Positions 1 to 13,642 of a stretch of 64,000 nucleotides of DNA are shown here, one piece after another. The notes below the pieces were generated by a model. That model saw nothing but the letters and a program-made list of their open reading frames with translations. It did no database searches and was not told where the DNA came from. Positions within the stretch are counted from its first letter, which is position 1. The number at the start of each line of letters is the position of its first letter. A program made the translations under genes and the position numbers. The stretch is from Manis javanica (lineage: Eukaryota; Chordata; Mammalia; Pholidota; Manidae), in NCBI RefSeq assembly GCF_040802235.1, contig NC_133158.1, positions 40,490,001 through 40,554,000 of the forward strand. Reading direction: 5' to 3'.

Positions 1-2900
1 GAAGCGGGGCTGGACCGTCACGGAGAGAAGGGAGCGGGCAGGCCGGTGGGGCCGCGGCCCGTGAGGGAGGTCGGGCCAGGTGGGACCCTGGGGCTGCTGC
101 AGGCACTGCCACTGGCCCGCAAGGCAGGCTGGCGTCCCCTGTGTTGGAGGGGTTGAGCCCCTCCTTGACGTGGGACTCTGGCTGGGCCCCTCTTGGTCCG
201 CTGTGGGGGGCAGGGGGTGCACCTGGTAGGGGGCAAGCAGCAGGGGCCACTAGCCTGCCTTCTCCCAGCCAGATGGGGCCACAGCAGCCCAGCCACGTTC
301 TGTGAGTGTGTGTGTGGGCTGCCCCATCCAGTGGGCCACAGGCCTGGAAGCCACTGCGGCACTGCCAGGTGGCCCCACAGGCTTGTTCAGGTGGACAGCG
401 GTTAGGTGGGGGGCTGGTCAGAGTGTGAGACATGCGTGTGAGCGTGTCCCTGGAGGCCGCCTCGTGGGCCTGCCTCCATCCACGCACCGTTGGCTCCAGG
501 GAAGTGGTGGTGATGAGTTCCTTCCACTTGCATGTGCAAGTGCATGTGCGTGTGGGCTCACCCTCTGGCAGAGGCCCTGATGTTGGAACTGATTCAGATG
601 GAAATGGGAGATGGGATTGTCTTCTGCTAATGGCCCTTTGGAATCCCGGGTGATGCACCAAATGAGTTGGAACCACATCAAACAGCTGCAGCTTAAGGGC
701 AGAGCGCACTCGGGCCTCTCGGGTGTCTCCCTCTTGGACCAGCTCCCGCCCGCCTGGTGGAGCCACTAAGCAGGATGAGGCGGTGAGGTCCCACCTGCCA
801 GAGCCCCAGGCACCACCTCCCCAAGCATGTCCCTGCCTTCGTCAAGACCTGTGCATTCATGCGCACATGTGCACACATGCACACACATGTGGGCCATCAC
901 TCTGCTCCCCCGGGGCGAGAAGCCCCTGTGGCTTTGGGGCTGGTTGGCTGGTGGGCCCTTGGCTCCAGCCCCACCTCCCTTCCACCCGGGAGGCTGAGAG
1001 CCCCTGAGGTCTGGCTGTGCAGGGCAGGATGGAACTCAGCCTTCATCTCCCATGGCTGCAACCCCTGGGCACCGACCAGCAGCCTCAGGGTGCTGCAGAG
1101 GGTACCGGAGGGCTTGTGGGCACAGGCCTGGCAGCCTCAGGGACTAGCCTAGGACAGGCCTGGGCTGCGGAGATGAGGGATGGAAGGGGTCTCAGACATG
1201 CTGAGCTCTGAGCTGGAGGGCCCACCAGCAGGGGAGGGCTGGGGTGTGGGCAGTGGAGGGATGGACACACTGCCCCTGGCACTCTCCAAACCCAGCCCAA
1301 GGCAGTGCGGGGTGGGGAATGGGGCTGGGGTGGCCAGCCCGGCAGAGCCCCTGTGCGCAGGGCCTGCTGTGGGTGAGGTCCCAGGGCAGCCTTCTCCTGG
1401 GCTGGGGCCCTTTACCTAGAGTCCCGGGGGGTCTGTAGGGCGGCCTCAGGACAGCACGGAGGCCGCCCTTGCAGGTTTCCCTGGCCTCCCGGGTCTGTCT
1501 GCGCCCACCCTCTCCCTCCCTGTCTCTCCTTCCCCCACCTCTCATTTGTCTGGGCTCTTCGTGGGACGTGCTGTCGGGTCAGCCCTGATGGCTGTGGAGG
1601 CAGAGTGAGGGGGGCGAGCCCACCGGCTCCCTGGGCCCCAGTTTCCTGCTGTGTATGGGTGGCAGAGACAGGCCAGAGTGGGGCTGGAGCAGGTGCCCAG
1701 CAGGTGCCCACTCACCTGGGGCCCCAGAGCAGCACAGCCTGGCACCGCTGTTGGAACATGTTCCTCTGTCCTGCAGCCTCCCCTGTGTGGCAAGGATGCG
1801 AGCCGTGGAACTAAGGAGCGGGGCACCTCACGTGTGGCCTTTGCAGGTCCTGGCGGGCCTGTGTACAGCCTGCAGGGCCAGGTGGGCGTGGAGCGGGGGC
1901 AGGGAGGGTGGGGTAGCAGCTCTGCCTCTGTTGGGTGCCATGCTGCCTGGCCCTCTGGCTATGTGACCCCACCTGTGACATGTGTCTTAGCCGTCTGTGT
2001 GTACCTGGTGAACTCGAGTGACGCTCTGAGTAGTGGGCTTGGAACGTGGCAGCCTTCCTGACTGGAGCTGGCATGGTCAGGGTCAAAAGCCCAGCCCACT
2101 GGGAGTAGAGCAGAAGCCATGCCCACGGGCAGCAGGTCTTCAGAGCCTGTCCCTTCTGGGGGCCTCTGGCAGGAAACTGCAAAAACAGGTCGCCCAGTTT
2201 GGTGGGTCCAGTCCTACGTTTGGCCAAGCCTGGCTCCCAGGGAACACTGGGCAGTGCCTGTGGACATGCCTGTCACCGTGGCCAGTGGGCAAGTCTGGGG
2301 CCTCTGCAGTGCCCTGGGGTGTGGGGTGGCCCCACCCAGAGCAGGACCTGGGAGCAGGGGAGGGGTTGCGGGCTGGCTGCGGGCAGGTGGAGCCGCTCAC
2401 GGCAGGCGGGCCTGAGGCTTGGGCCTCATGTGCACGTGTGTGCACCCTCACGCTGCCCGCTGCCCGCTGCACACCACACCCTCGCACCCTGCACGCACCA
2501 CGTGCTGGTGTTAGGGCTCAGAGTGGATTTTCACAGCGCCATCCCGTTGCTGCAGGAGCACTAGTGTCCGCCCGCCAGTCCCTGGAGTGAGCCCCTGCCC
2601 TCGTCCCATGTCCCCTTCCTGCAGTTGATGCCGAGGGGCCACAGTGAGGCCCCCACCAGGTGTCCCGTGACTCTGCTGCCCCTTGGGAAGCAGCCAGGGT
2701 TGCTAGCTGGGAAAATAGGAGCTGGCTTCTCAGAGCACAAGCTGCCAGCCTCACCCTGCCCTCCCTGAGCTGCTGGGAGCCTCGGGTCTCCCCAGCCCTG
2801 CTCCTGCCCTGCTGCAGAGATGGTGCCTGAGGACACCCACTCTGCCAGCTCCACATGCCTGCACCCACAAGAGTGGAAGTGAGTTACATTTCTGGGTTTT
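1..2900. other. GC-rich stretch with no supported gene
   Basis: Many short overlapping frames on both strands, no recognised protein, no splice-bounded exon that I can support. A TG-rich patch lies near 850-890. Confidence 0.5.
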
Positions 2901-2929
2901 CTGTATTCAGGCCATTCTTGTCTCCCTGG

Positions 2930-3610
2930 GGTAGCCCTGCTGGCTCATGGTGTTCTTGCATTCTTCTTGAACTTGCGGTATACTTGACACCACTCCATTC
3001 AGTGGGGCTTGCTAGCTTGCTAGCATCTTGCTGAGATTTGTACTAACATTCATGAGTGCATGGGGCTCGCTTCTGGCTTTTCTTTTCCAGAGATGTCTTT
3101 CTCTGGTTCTGGCATCAGAGTTGAATGGGCCCCAAGGGATAACTTGGAGATTCTTCATTCTTTTATCTTATAGGATAACTTTATAATACAGGATAACCTT
3201 AGAAGTGGTAGAGCTCGTTGTCAGCTGGGTTTCATACAGGTAGCACATGATCTGGGGCTTGTTTTCACATCTTTGTTATCTTTAATCCAAGCTGACAATC
3301 CCTTTATTTTAATTTGTGTGATTATGTTTGTTTATTTTTTGTAATTATATTTGATATGATTATTGAGATGCTTGCATTACAGCCTATGGTTTTATTATTT
3401 GCTCTCTATCTGTCCCTCTGGTTTTTGTTACTTGGGTCCAGCCTTTGGCTAGTCCAACCATTAGTATGCCCTTTAGTTTATTCTCTTTTAAAATATAACT
3501 TACTTGTATTAACAAATTGTATTAATTTTGTATTGTATTTTTTAGTAATTGCTCTAGGGATTACAAATAAATACCTAATTTTTCATGGTGGACTCAGTTA
3601 ACCCTTTACT
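2930..3610 (-). mobile_element. Old LINE-1 fragment (ORF2 reverse transcriptase region), antisense
   Basis: The + strand reads like the complement of LINE-1 ORF2: TTGCTAGCATCTTGCTGAGA, then a GTCTTTCTCTGGTTCTGGCATCAGAG segment equivalent in two parts, and later GCTCTAGGGATTACAA. Many stops in every frame. Confidence 0.55.
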
Positions 3611-4039
3611 GCTCTCCACAAAACCTGAACACCTACAGCATCAGGCGCCTTTGTCCCTGTGCACATGGGGGCCCCGAGGGTGGTCTGGCTTTTGCTTTCT
3701 GTGCTTAAAGACCTGGAGGGAGAAGGGGTCAGTCACCACACGCCCACCTGCTCTGGCTCCCTTCTGTGGCCAGTCCCTGCCGTGGTTCCCCTCTGCCTGC
3801 AGTTTCCTTAGTGTTTCTCTTTGGGTTCCAGATTCTCTGTTTTCCCGTCTGAGACTGTTGTTATTCTGCCTTCACTCCTGCAGACATTTCCACTCCGTGT
3901 GGAATTCCAGGTCAGCATTTGTTTTTCAGGCTTTAGCAATGCTATTTCCTGTCCGCCAGCCTCCCCTGTTCCTGCAGTGAAATCCACAGCAACCCGAACT
4001 GCTGGCCCTTCATGCAGCCCATGCTTGCTCTCTGGCCAC

Positions 4040-4240
4040 TTCCCCTAGTTTCCTGCCTTTGGTTTCCAGATGTTTAATCGAGATGCTCCTGGTCATGGCC
4101 TCCTTTGAGCTTGTCCTGTGTAATTTCTCTAAGCTTTGTGAGTATATAAATTTACGTGTTTGCCAGATTTGAGGCAGTTTCAGCTGTATTTCTTCAATAT
4201 CTTTTCTGCACCCATCTCTTCCTGTCCCTGGGACTCCTGT
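4040..4240 (-). mobile_element. Decayed LINE-1 fragment, antisense
   Basis: GTGAGTATATAAATTTACG and ATTTCTTCAATATCTTTTCTGCACCC resemble the complement of the old LINE-1 5' region that also occurs at 46.2 and 53.1 kb. Confidence 0.45.
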
Positions 4241-5839
4241 GCTGTGGCCGCTGGGCCCCCTGGCCCTCCTGAAAGCCCTGGTCTCCATGCCAGAGAAGGT
4301 ACTCCTGCTCCCACCGCCCCGTGCCCGGCACGTGGACCCTCTTCTCTGTCGTCTCCTTCAGCTGTGGAGCCCTTAAGGTTTTTGCTTCCTGTGTTGCATT
4401 TTTTGAGTTCTAAAGCTGGACACAGTGTGCTTTTTCTCTGCTGAACACGTGTGTTACGCTCAGGCCGAGCGTGTCATCCTGACCTCATGGGGGGTCCTGA
4501 CCCCTTCACCAGGTGTGGCGCCGGCATCCACGTCATCCCCGGCCGGTGTCTGTGGATTATCCTTCCCTTGCAGAATGCAGATTTCTCAATGTCCTGTATG
4601 TGGGGTAACTTCTCATTTTACATGAACATTTTAGACGTGATGTTTGCAGACCTGTCTCTGTTGAGTCCCTGGAGATTCCTCTCCAGGGCATGGGCTCAGC
4701 CTGCAGTGGAACTGAAGCCCGCTGTTCCTTCGGGGCCTCTTGGGTTCTGAGCCTGTGTCCCAGCCTAGTTCTGTGCCTCGTTGGGGCCACTCTGTGTGCA
4801 GGACTCAGGAGCCTGGGGCTTGTGTCGGATACCACTCGGGCTCAGGGGAGCCCCTCCTATATCACTTCACTTTCTGCCCCCGCCTGCCAGCCCCCGGGCC
4901 CCTGCCCCACTTTCCGGGCCAGAATCTGGAGTCCTCTCCCAGCTGCTGTGTGGCTCCGCATCCTGCAGCTGCCCTCAGGGTGACGCCAAGCATGCAGAGA
5001 AAATGGCAGATTCCCCACCAGCTTTGGGCAGAAGTGGCCTTTCCTCTCAGGTCCTCACTGGGGGTTTGGGGCACCTGGTTGGCTGTGACTGCAGAGGGCA
5101 GCCCAGTGTCGGGGCTGTGGGGCCAGGCCAGAGGGACAAGGAAGGAGAGGGAGGCCCCCCCATATTCCACAGTGCGTAGCCTGGTTTTGCCTGGCCTTCG
5201 GCATGAAAACGGGGTTTCGCCTGGATTTGGCTGTGCACACGTGCTGTCCCGTCCCCGCATTCCGGGCAGAGCCGGGAGGATGGGCTGCCATGCTGGACCG
5301 CTGCTGGGCCTTGTCCTGTGCGTTCTGCATGCAGATCTGAGGGTGGTCAGTGGGAGGGAGGCTGCTCAGGGCTATTTCTCTACCCACTCCTGGCTGGAGC
5401 GCTGCCCTAGGTTCTGTGCTTGGGGCCGCTGCAGGCTAACCACAGGCCTGTCACCTGGTGCCCGGCACGGGGCCTCCTACCCACCCACACACCTTCCCTT
5501 TACAAGATGGTCGCCTTCGGGATTGTGGCTGCACTGTCCCTCTTCTGTCCTCGGTGGCTCCTGCAGGGCAGCTGCTACTCAGCCCCGCAGTCTGGATGCA
5601 GCTCTGATCCCTACCCTCTGGGAGCACCCTTTCCTGGGTGCAGGATTCCAGGGGGCCCTCTCCCCTTCGGCTCTTTAAGGGGCTCCCTTGCACTGTACTT
5701 GGAGGAAAAGCCAGAGGCCCTGGGAGCCACTGGTCACTGCTATGAAGCGTCGCCTTCCTCTCTGCTCTGGCTCTCAGTGGTTCATGATGTATGGCTGTCT
5801 TGGAAACCCTGCTTGGGGTTTGCTGAGCATTTGAGGTGG

Positions 5840-6160
5840 AATATTTAAGGTTCCCATCAAAGTCAGGAAATTCTGTTATCACTTCAGTATTTTTCTGTTC
5901 CATCCTCATTGTTTTCTTCTCCCAGGACATTAGTTTCACACAGGTTAAAACATTCTAGATTGCCCTATGAGTCCCTGAGTCTCTTTTCTTCCCTTCATTC
6001 CTCTTTTCTTTCTTCCTCAGATGGGTTAATTTCTATTAAACTGGTTTCTTGGTAAGCCTGTCTGGAGAATTATTCATCTTGGATATTCAGAACTAAGAAG
6101 TGTAATTGACATTTTTATAGTTTCTGTTCATGTGCTGAGATGCCCCATCTTCTCTCTTTC
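5840..6160 (-). mobile_element. AT-rich decayed repeat, probably LINE-1 antisense
   Basis: T-rich sequence of the style of old antisense LINE-1 5' regions, flanked by GC-rich DNA. No diagnostic motif was found. Confidence 0.3.
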
Positions 6161-6169
6161 TCTCCCTTT

Positions 6170-9100
6170 GATGCTTTGAGCCTCCTCACGGCAGCTGCAC
6201 TGGAGCCTGTGCCAACGCAGGCGGCATGGAATCAGGGTTGTCACTACCAGCCCTCTTGTTCCCAGGGCCATGTTGTCCTCTCCTCACATCTGGTGCTGTT
6301 TAACTGTTGCTGAACTTTACTGCTGAGATGTCTGGTGCTCTGGGCTCCTGCTTCCTTGGAGGCATGTTCGTTTGGATCTGCTTGGCCCTCGAGTGTGGTT
6401 CTGTGCTGCCCTGGGTTGGAGCTGAGGCCGGTCGTGGCAACTTCCCATGCTCCTGGAACTCGGCCGGACTGCATCCCAACTGTGCGGGCTCCTGCTGGGC
6501 CTTGCTGTGGTTTGCTGGGCAGGGGCTAGCAGAGCCTGAGTGAGGGGCTGAGGAGGTCCCTCCACACTGCTGGGCGCTGCCCGCTAGGCCTCCTGTTCCC
6601 CTCAGAAGTGTTTCTGTCTGGCGGCTCCCATCACCTGGGCCATCTCCGTACAGCCCCGTCGCCGGGTCCCCCTTAGTGTTCTGCAGTGGTCCCCGCCTGG
6701 AGTCCAGCTCTGTGCCATGTGGGAGCCTTCCCGGGAGGGGCTCGACAGCCTCATGGCCCTTCTCTGGCACTCGTGGCCTCCACTAGCCCTCATCCACTGC
6801 CCAGGGAGACAGCCGGCAACTGCTTCATCCGGTGCTGAATGCATCCGTTGCCCTGATCACCGTCTTTGCGTTATACAGGTGCCCTTGTTATAGCCAACAT
6901 ATGTTTCGTCTGTAATTTGGAAAATATGAGATAAAGATGGAGATGCAGGCAAAGCTGCAGCCTCCCTGGCCAGGCACCTCTGCCATGTTTCAGGCTGCTC
7001 AGCGGGCTCTCTGGGAGGGAAGGAGATAGAGCAAGGTGTCCCCGCTGCCCCGAGCTGTGCGGTGATGGACGGGATCCAGGGAGAGCATGTGGAAATCAAT
7101 GCACTTATTGATGCCAGTTATTCACCCTGTACTGATCACTTTTAAAGTGTATCTCACATGCTTTTTAGCCTTTGACCTTCTCTGTGTGAACCCACACTCA
7201 ATAGTGGCCTCATGCAGACCCTGATGCCAGGCCCCTCCAGTGGTACAAGGGGGCTGGGCGCAGCCGGCACGGCAAGATGACACGTAAGTGTGCCTGGCCC
7301 ACTGGACCACGGGCATGTGGGCAGTGGGCTCTGCCAGGAGGGTGTCCCCCTGTCGGTGGAGCATGCCACCCAGGAGGCGCTGTCCCTTGCATCAGGGCAG
7401 GGTTATGCCCCCGTTGCCTGTGTGGTGTGCAAGTGGGGAATGGAGTTGATGGGGCGAGCCATGGACAGCAGGGCAGCAGGGGCAGGCAGGCTCTGGAGCC
7501 CCCACGTCGACGTGTGGCGAGCGTGTGGAGGGAGGGCCAACTTTGGTATAGGCCAGCCTCCTCTCCCCAGGGCTCTTTGATGGTGGTGTGCCTCCCGCTG
7601 GCCAGGGGAGGTGCACCCCGCGCCTCCACCCGGCCTGGGGTGGCTGGAGCGATGGCTGAGCTGTCCGAGGCCCCAAGGAGGGCTGAGGGCTCAGGGGAGG
7701 GTGCCGGGGCCGCAAGGCTGTGGGCAGCAGGGTGTGAGGGGGGCCAGCCCCGGGTTTCCAGCTGACCGTGGGGAAAGTCCAGTTGTGCTGCTGAGTGGAA
7801 AGGGGGGGCCAGGGGGGGTCCCAGGCCACTGTGACAAGGGGGGTCCACGCAGGTCTCAGTGCCCAGGCCTATCAGGTGAGGGTCTGTGGGCTGGGCAAGC
7901 AGACCCAGCCCCTGTGCATCTGAGAGCTCCCGTCCGGCATCTGAGAGCCCCAGGGCCTCTGCTCGGCAAGCCAGATGAGGACCCGTGTGGCTGACTCCAT
8001 GGGCTGCCCCACCGCCCCTGCTCCTGCCACCCTGGCCCCGGGCTGGAACCTGCTCCATGGGATAGTGCCCTCTTACCCAGTAGCCCTCAGGGCTTGTGGA
8101 CTGGCTTCAGGTATTTTTATGTACCCTTGAGAGAATGATTAAAAAGTGATTTAGCTAAATTTAGCCTGATTGTCATAAATAAATTAGCCACATGAATCAT
8201 CTGTGTTTTGCCAGCCTGTACACGCTTGGTTTCCTGGTGATTGCTGTCCTTGGGCAGACAGCTGCCCCACGCTAGGGCAGCGGGCCCTGCAGTCTGATCA
8301 GGAGGATACAGACCCTTGCACATTCCTGCTGCGTCTTGTCAAACCATAGGTGGCAAAGGAGGTCACCAGCCATGCTGTCACAGCCGTGGTCACCCTGTGG
8401 ATCCTGCCTGGAGCTCTTGCTGGCTGGCAGAGAGCAGAGCCCAGTGGGTTTGCCTTGGGCACAGGCCAGCCTCCTCTCCCCAGCCCATGGCCAAGGGGAA
8501 CCCACACTCCAGTGGGGCATCCTCTGGCACAAAGGGTCCTCAAGGTCTGGCCTTAGTGGCCACGCATGCTGCCATCTGCATGTGGCTGATGGGCACCCAC
8601 AATGGCACGTGCAGCTGGTGGCCAGGAGGGGCCCGGCTGTGTTGCTGTCACCCTAGACCTCAGGGCTGAGGTAGACCTGTGCTCCACTCTTTTTACCCGT
8701 CCAGGGGACCTGCCGGGGGCCCTGCACATAAGCTGCTTGGGCCAGCCCACCCCTCTCCACGTGGGCCCTCCGGGAAGATAGCAGAGGCTCAGGGTAAGGG
8801 TGCAGAAAAGACAGAAGTCAAGCTAACAAACTATGAAATAAAATAGGCCTTGTCCCCCATCTTGACAAAGGTGTAGAGTGCTCTGATGTTTCCGTGACTG
8901 ATAGCAAAATATGAAACACACTGAGTTTCATTGCACAGGACATGTGGATGGGCTGGGAACATTGGACATGAAATAAAATGTAGACATACGTTTTTCACAC
9001 ACTGTTACATAGTTGGCCTGTGAATTTATATTCTTTATTCTCATTTCAACAAAATCACTAATTATGTTCTTATAGTCAAGATTTTCATTAAATTAATATC

Positions 9101-10450
9101 TGTAACAGTGTTGACCTAAAATATTTTTTTAATATAATTGTATTCAAAGTACACAATTTGAATGTATTACCATAAAATAGGTAAATTAAAGCTAAATATA
9201 AAAATAAACCAAAAGTGGTTTTCCGTTTCCAATTTAGTTAACATAAAATGTAAATCAAGATTATTAAGAGCAAATTTTTGAAAATTTCATTCTTTTGAAG
9301 ATGTAGTGAAATCTTACTGAAGATGCTTTAATCTGAAGGGCTCACCAGGCGCCATGTGCCTGCCCGGCCTGCTCCCGCGAGATATTCACAGTGGGAAAGG
9401 GTCCCTCCTGGTGAGTGCAGGTGCCGGCTGTCCACGGGCTTGAGGCCCCGGGAGCGTCAGTTGGAGCCAGGCCTGCGTGCTGTGCTCTGGGAGCCGCCTG
9501 TAAAGCCGGGCGTCTTCTCCAGCCAAATCCCTGCCCGTATGTAGCTGCATGAGCCACAGGTCCGACCTGCCCTAGGGTGCCCCCGAGCCCGTGGGGCCTG
9601 CTGCTGAAAGAGACTGTATCTGCCCCCTGGGAGGGTGCTGGGTGGGTCCCAGCGGCAGATATCCCTTCCTGGCTCCCCGCCCCTCCACCCTCAGCCGTAG
9701 TCTTGTGCGGGTGACCCACAGGCTGCCTACACAAGGGCTCATGCCAGCCCCCACCCCCCACTCACTGGCGGGAAGTGGTCCCACGCAGGGCACGGGGTGA
9801 CGAAAGTGGCCTCCCCGGACGGGGCCTGGGGAGCAGTGGTACCCACGCAGCTCTCCCCCCACGAGTCCTGGATCAGGGTTCGCCTCTCCGAGCTCCCTCA
9901 CCAGGCACAGCACCCTACTCTTGAGACCATTTTGCCTTTTGGGTTGAAACCCACCACCGAAGTTTAGCTCAGTTCTATTTTTTTTCAACATTTTTGTTTC
10001 CTTTTAAATTTTGCAAATGCATAGAGTGAATATGATCATTCAGACCACCTGCGCCCTCTTCTGTCTGGAGGCTAGTTGGGGACAACAGGCGGGGAGAGGG
10101 CCCCTGCTCCCCAGCAGTGGCAGGGCCGGGGACCCTGTGGCTTCTCCTGTGCTCCTGGAAGCAGATCAGGGCATGCTAGGCACGGCCTGGAAGTGAGAGG
10201 GCTCCCCACCTGCCTTCAAGGGCAGCAAGGGCAGCTCTTTGGGTGCTGAGGGCTGCCGCCCCAAGGTCTACGCAGCCTGCCTCTGCCCTGCCATGGCCTC
10301 TGCTGCCTGTGGCTTCTGCCGGCCATTCTCAGGGCTCCGTGGCTCAGCTCCTCCTGCCCATGAGCCCGTCACTCCCTGGAGGGACACCTGACTTACGCCA
10401 AGCGCGGGGACGCCACCTTCAGGTTCCCCCTCAAATCTCTGCACTGCTCA
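6170..10450. other. No supported gene; AT-rich island at 8.8-9.3 kb
   Basis: GC-rich DNA with long chance ORFs (for example 7210-8058 minus). About 8800-9330 is strongly AT-rich and looks like decayed repeat, but no family is recognised. The string CCAGCCTCCTCTCCCCAG occurs at both 7553 and 8467. Confidence 0.45.
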
Positions 10451-10491
10451 ACGTTTGGCTTGGGCTGGTGTGGGTCAGATTAGTTTGACCT

Positions 10492-10640
10492 CGTTTGGGT
10501 TGGGTTGGTTTGAGTTAGTTAGTTTGGTGGGTTTGGGTTGGGTTGGGTTGGGTTGGGTTGGTTGGGGTTTAGTTGGGTTGGGTTGGTTAGTTGGTGGGTT
10601 TGGGTTGGGTTGGTTTGGACTTGTGTGGGTTGGGTTGGGT
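10492..10640 (+). repeat. TTGGG-type minisatellite, G-rich on + strand
   Basis: Imperfect pentamer array of GGGTT with GGTTT, GTTAG and GGTGG variants, very strand-asymmetric. It has many runs of three G at short spacing, so it could form G-quadruplexes. It resembles telomere-like sequence but is not TTAGGG. Confidence 0.85.
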
Positions 10641-11851
10641 GGGTGAGGTTCTGACCCCCAAGTGACAGGTGTAGCTACACACCGGCTGTGCTTTCTGCTT
10701 CTCCAGGATGGGCTCCCAGCTCTGCTCAGGGCTGGAGCCACATTCCTGGATGCCCTGCAGGTGGGGCTGTGGTCACTCTGAGAGTGCGGCCAGCGGCAGG
10801 GGTGAGGCCCGTGAGAGCCCACCTTGGGAGCCCTGGGGCCTGCCGTCTATCCCACTGGCGCAGCCAGGCTGGGCGGCCAGAGCCCATGCTCATGGGCTGG
10901 TGTGGCCAGTGTGGCCCCTGTGATAGGCAGAGCTCTGCCCTCTGGCTCTGGCCCCTCCCTCTCCTCGTCCCCAGCCCTGCGGGTCAGCGGCCTTGGTCTT
11001 GGGTGTGGGGAGGGGGCGTTTCACTGCCACTGTCCAGGCCGTCTTTGCTCCATCCTGGCTCCTGTGACAGGGCCCTTGTGTCCTTCAGTCTGTGGTGGTC
11101 ACCTCACGGTCCCTCTGCGGAGCCCTGCGCCAGCTGCAGCCTCAAGGGGGCTTCAGTGGGATTCCGCCGAAGTGTCCCTCTTTCACTTGGCCCCCGCCTG
11201 GCCTGCCTGTGGGTTTCTGTGAACAAGGATGCACACACCTCCCTGCAGGGGCCCTGCCCTGTAGTTGGACTCACACCTGCGGCCCCGCAGTCCTGGGGCA
11301 TCACAGCCCCATCTGCCTGTCACAGCTGAGGGCCGTGTCTTCCTCATCAACCTCCTGGCCTGGCCTGCGTCCTGCCAGTGCTTGCATGCTCTCTGTACCC
11401 TCAGGCCACCAGCAGACCACCACAGCCGCCCAGCTCTGCTTTCACCTGGATTGTGACTCTGACCACGTATGTTTGAAAAATAAAAGAAACTTTTAAAGTC
11501 AATGCAAAATTAATTTGTGATCATTTAGGAAAATGAACTTGAAAAATTAGAGAAGGTAAAGATTAGCAAAAAGCAGAAGCTAAAATACACCCACAATCCT
11601 GGATCCCCACTCATCAAAAACGCTTCCCGGGGTCTTCCGTGCAGTCTGTGCTAGTGGGTCATAGTTCATTAAATGGCACAGCGTGGCCAGGATGCCTGTT
11701 GGCAGTGAGCGTGGGCTTGGCTTCCCTCCCCTGGTAGGGGTTATCCGAGACAAGTGGGCCTTTCCCAACCACACAGGCTGCCTGCTGGTGCCCCGGGTGT
11801 GGAGGCAGGGCCTTGTGGGTCATGGTTACTGCACACAGAGGACGCCTCGCT

Positions 11852-11873
11852 CGGGGGCGGGGGGGGGGGGGGG
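11852..11873 (+). repeat. Poly-G tract
   Basis: GGGGGCGG followed by an unbroken G run, a site prone to length error. Confidence 0.8.
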
Positions 11874-12479
11874 TCACCGTGGTGCTCAGGCGCCGTGGCC
11901 GTCCTTTCCCCAGAGCACGGCCTGAGTGCATCTCCTCACCTGGGCACGTCTCTTCCAGCTGGCATGCAGGCCTCTGGGTGACTGCTCACTGCAAAGCCAC
12001 CACCATGCACTGTGTCTGCCCCACGTGGATTCAGGTCTTTGCTGCCTCCTAAGCTGTGGCCAGTGATATTCGTACATATTCTTGATCATTCTGTGAAGAA
12101 GGCAGGGCCGCTGGTGGAGGGGCGCAGGGAGGCCCAGGCTAGACTGTCTCAGGAGAACGTTGGGCCGTGGAGTTTGCTGTTGGGCTGTGAGGCCCTGCAA
12201 GGGCGAATCTGGGGCACTTGGGCCTTGCCTGGCATCCAAGACCACCCAATTCCTTCAACTTAGGAGCTTTGTTGTTCCAGCCATTTTCTCCTGGACCTTG
12301 GTAGGAATGTCCTCCCCGCCTCCATCACACTCCACTCCTGGTCATTCTTAAATGAATTTTAAAAATTAAAAGACTAATTTGAATTTTGATTGGGGAATCT
12401 TAAGAAAATTACAAAGAAAGTCAAAACAATATTTTAATTCATTTCAAAATCATCAAAAATACCTCCCCGGATTCCTCAA

Positions 12480-12700
12480 TACCTCCTCAGGAGCCAGCCC
12501 ATTCTTCGGGACCCACTGTGCCTCAGGGCCTTTGCTCAGCTCCTCCTCTGTGTAGCCAGCTCCTCTGCAGCTCAGACCCATTCCCTCACTGCCTGCAGGC
12601 CTTTCCTCAAGGGTTGCTGGGGGCTTCCCAACCGCACCACTTCCAAACCAGACCCGCCCCCTCAGCATCACCACCTTCCTTGTTTCTTGTCTGTGTCTCC
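12480..12700. repeat. Ancient interspersed repeat, tentative
   Basis: GCCTCAGGGCCTTTGCTCAG and TCAAGGGTTGCTGGGGGCTTCC resemble a widespread old mammalian repeat (CAGGGCCTTTGCAC type). The family is not certain. Confidence 0.35.
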
Positions 12701-13507
12701 TACGCCACTGCCCCCACCCCTGCTGCTGCTCCAAGGCCAGAGCTCCTTTCCTCTATGGGCGCCACGTGGGTGCTGTTTTGTGTGTTTTCCTCCTGCACTG
12801 AGGGCTCCCCAGAAGCCAGCTGCTGGTTGCACGCAGCTTCTCTGAGAAGCAACGGGGATACACATCTAGCCCTGAGACTGGCCCTCGGCCCCCTTCGGAG
12901 GCCACACCTCGGCATCCCCATTGTGGGCCTTGTGGAGTGGCCCAGGCACCTGTTAAGCACGAGGCCTGGGAACTATCCAGGCCTGGGTCGACCCTGGACC
13001 CACTACACCCAAGCCAGAGCCTGGGTTGAGGGCGTGACCAGCCAAGTGCACTGTGGCTGTGGCTGCTCCCGCTGTGGCTCAGAGCACAGCCTCTCCCGGG
13101 AGACCCACAATGCCCAGGGCTTTGACAGTAGGTGTCCCACCCTGCCTGCTCCCTGGGTCCCTCAGCGGTCAGTGCTGTGAGCAGCCAGCCAGAGAGTGGG
13201 CGGCTGGGCTCAGGCAGCACCCACGGTGACACGTGTGAGTTCCCACAGCGCCTCTTTCATTTTGGGGGAGACGTGTGTCTGGGCGAGTCCCAGCAGCCTC
13301 ATCAGCGTCCGCCTGGCCCCTGTGCTGCCCCTCCGAATGGAGTCACTCTCGGAATGTGTCCAGCTCCCTCCCTTCAGCACCTGGAGAGGCAGGTGCTTTG
13401 TCTGGCTAGAGTCCACCTTCCGGTTGGAGGCCATGGCCTTTGTCACCTGCAGCGGCGGGTGATGCACACAGCCTTGCAATCTAGAGGGGCCCTTGTCCTT
13501 TAGACGG

Positions 13508-13642
13508 CTGCACACATGTGCCACACACACGTACACATAAGGTGGCCCCACATACACGCATGTGCACTCATACCCACCATGGACCACATATACCATATAC
13601 ACATAGCACTCACTCTCACACATACCACACACACGTACACAC
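13508..13642. repeat. Degenerate CA/TG-rich tract
   Basis: Repeated CACACAC, ATACACA and GTACACA strings over about 130 bases, consistent with a decayed dinucleotide repeat. Confidence 0.65.

Noticed and set aside
4740..5678. 312-codon ORF on the plus strand
   Set aside because: No domain, no splice or promoter context; typical of GC-rich chance frames.
7210..8058. 282-codon ORF on the minus strand
   Set aside because: Low-complexity Pro/Ala/Ser/His composition; overlapped by frames on the other strand.
7545..8490. Local segmental duplication based on the repeated CCAGCCTCCTCTCCCCAG string
   Set aside because: Similarity does not extend clearly beyond about 20 bases on either side.
10492..10640. 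Interstitial telomere repeat
   Set aside because: The unit is GGGTT with variants rather than a TTAGGG array.
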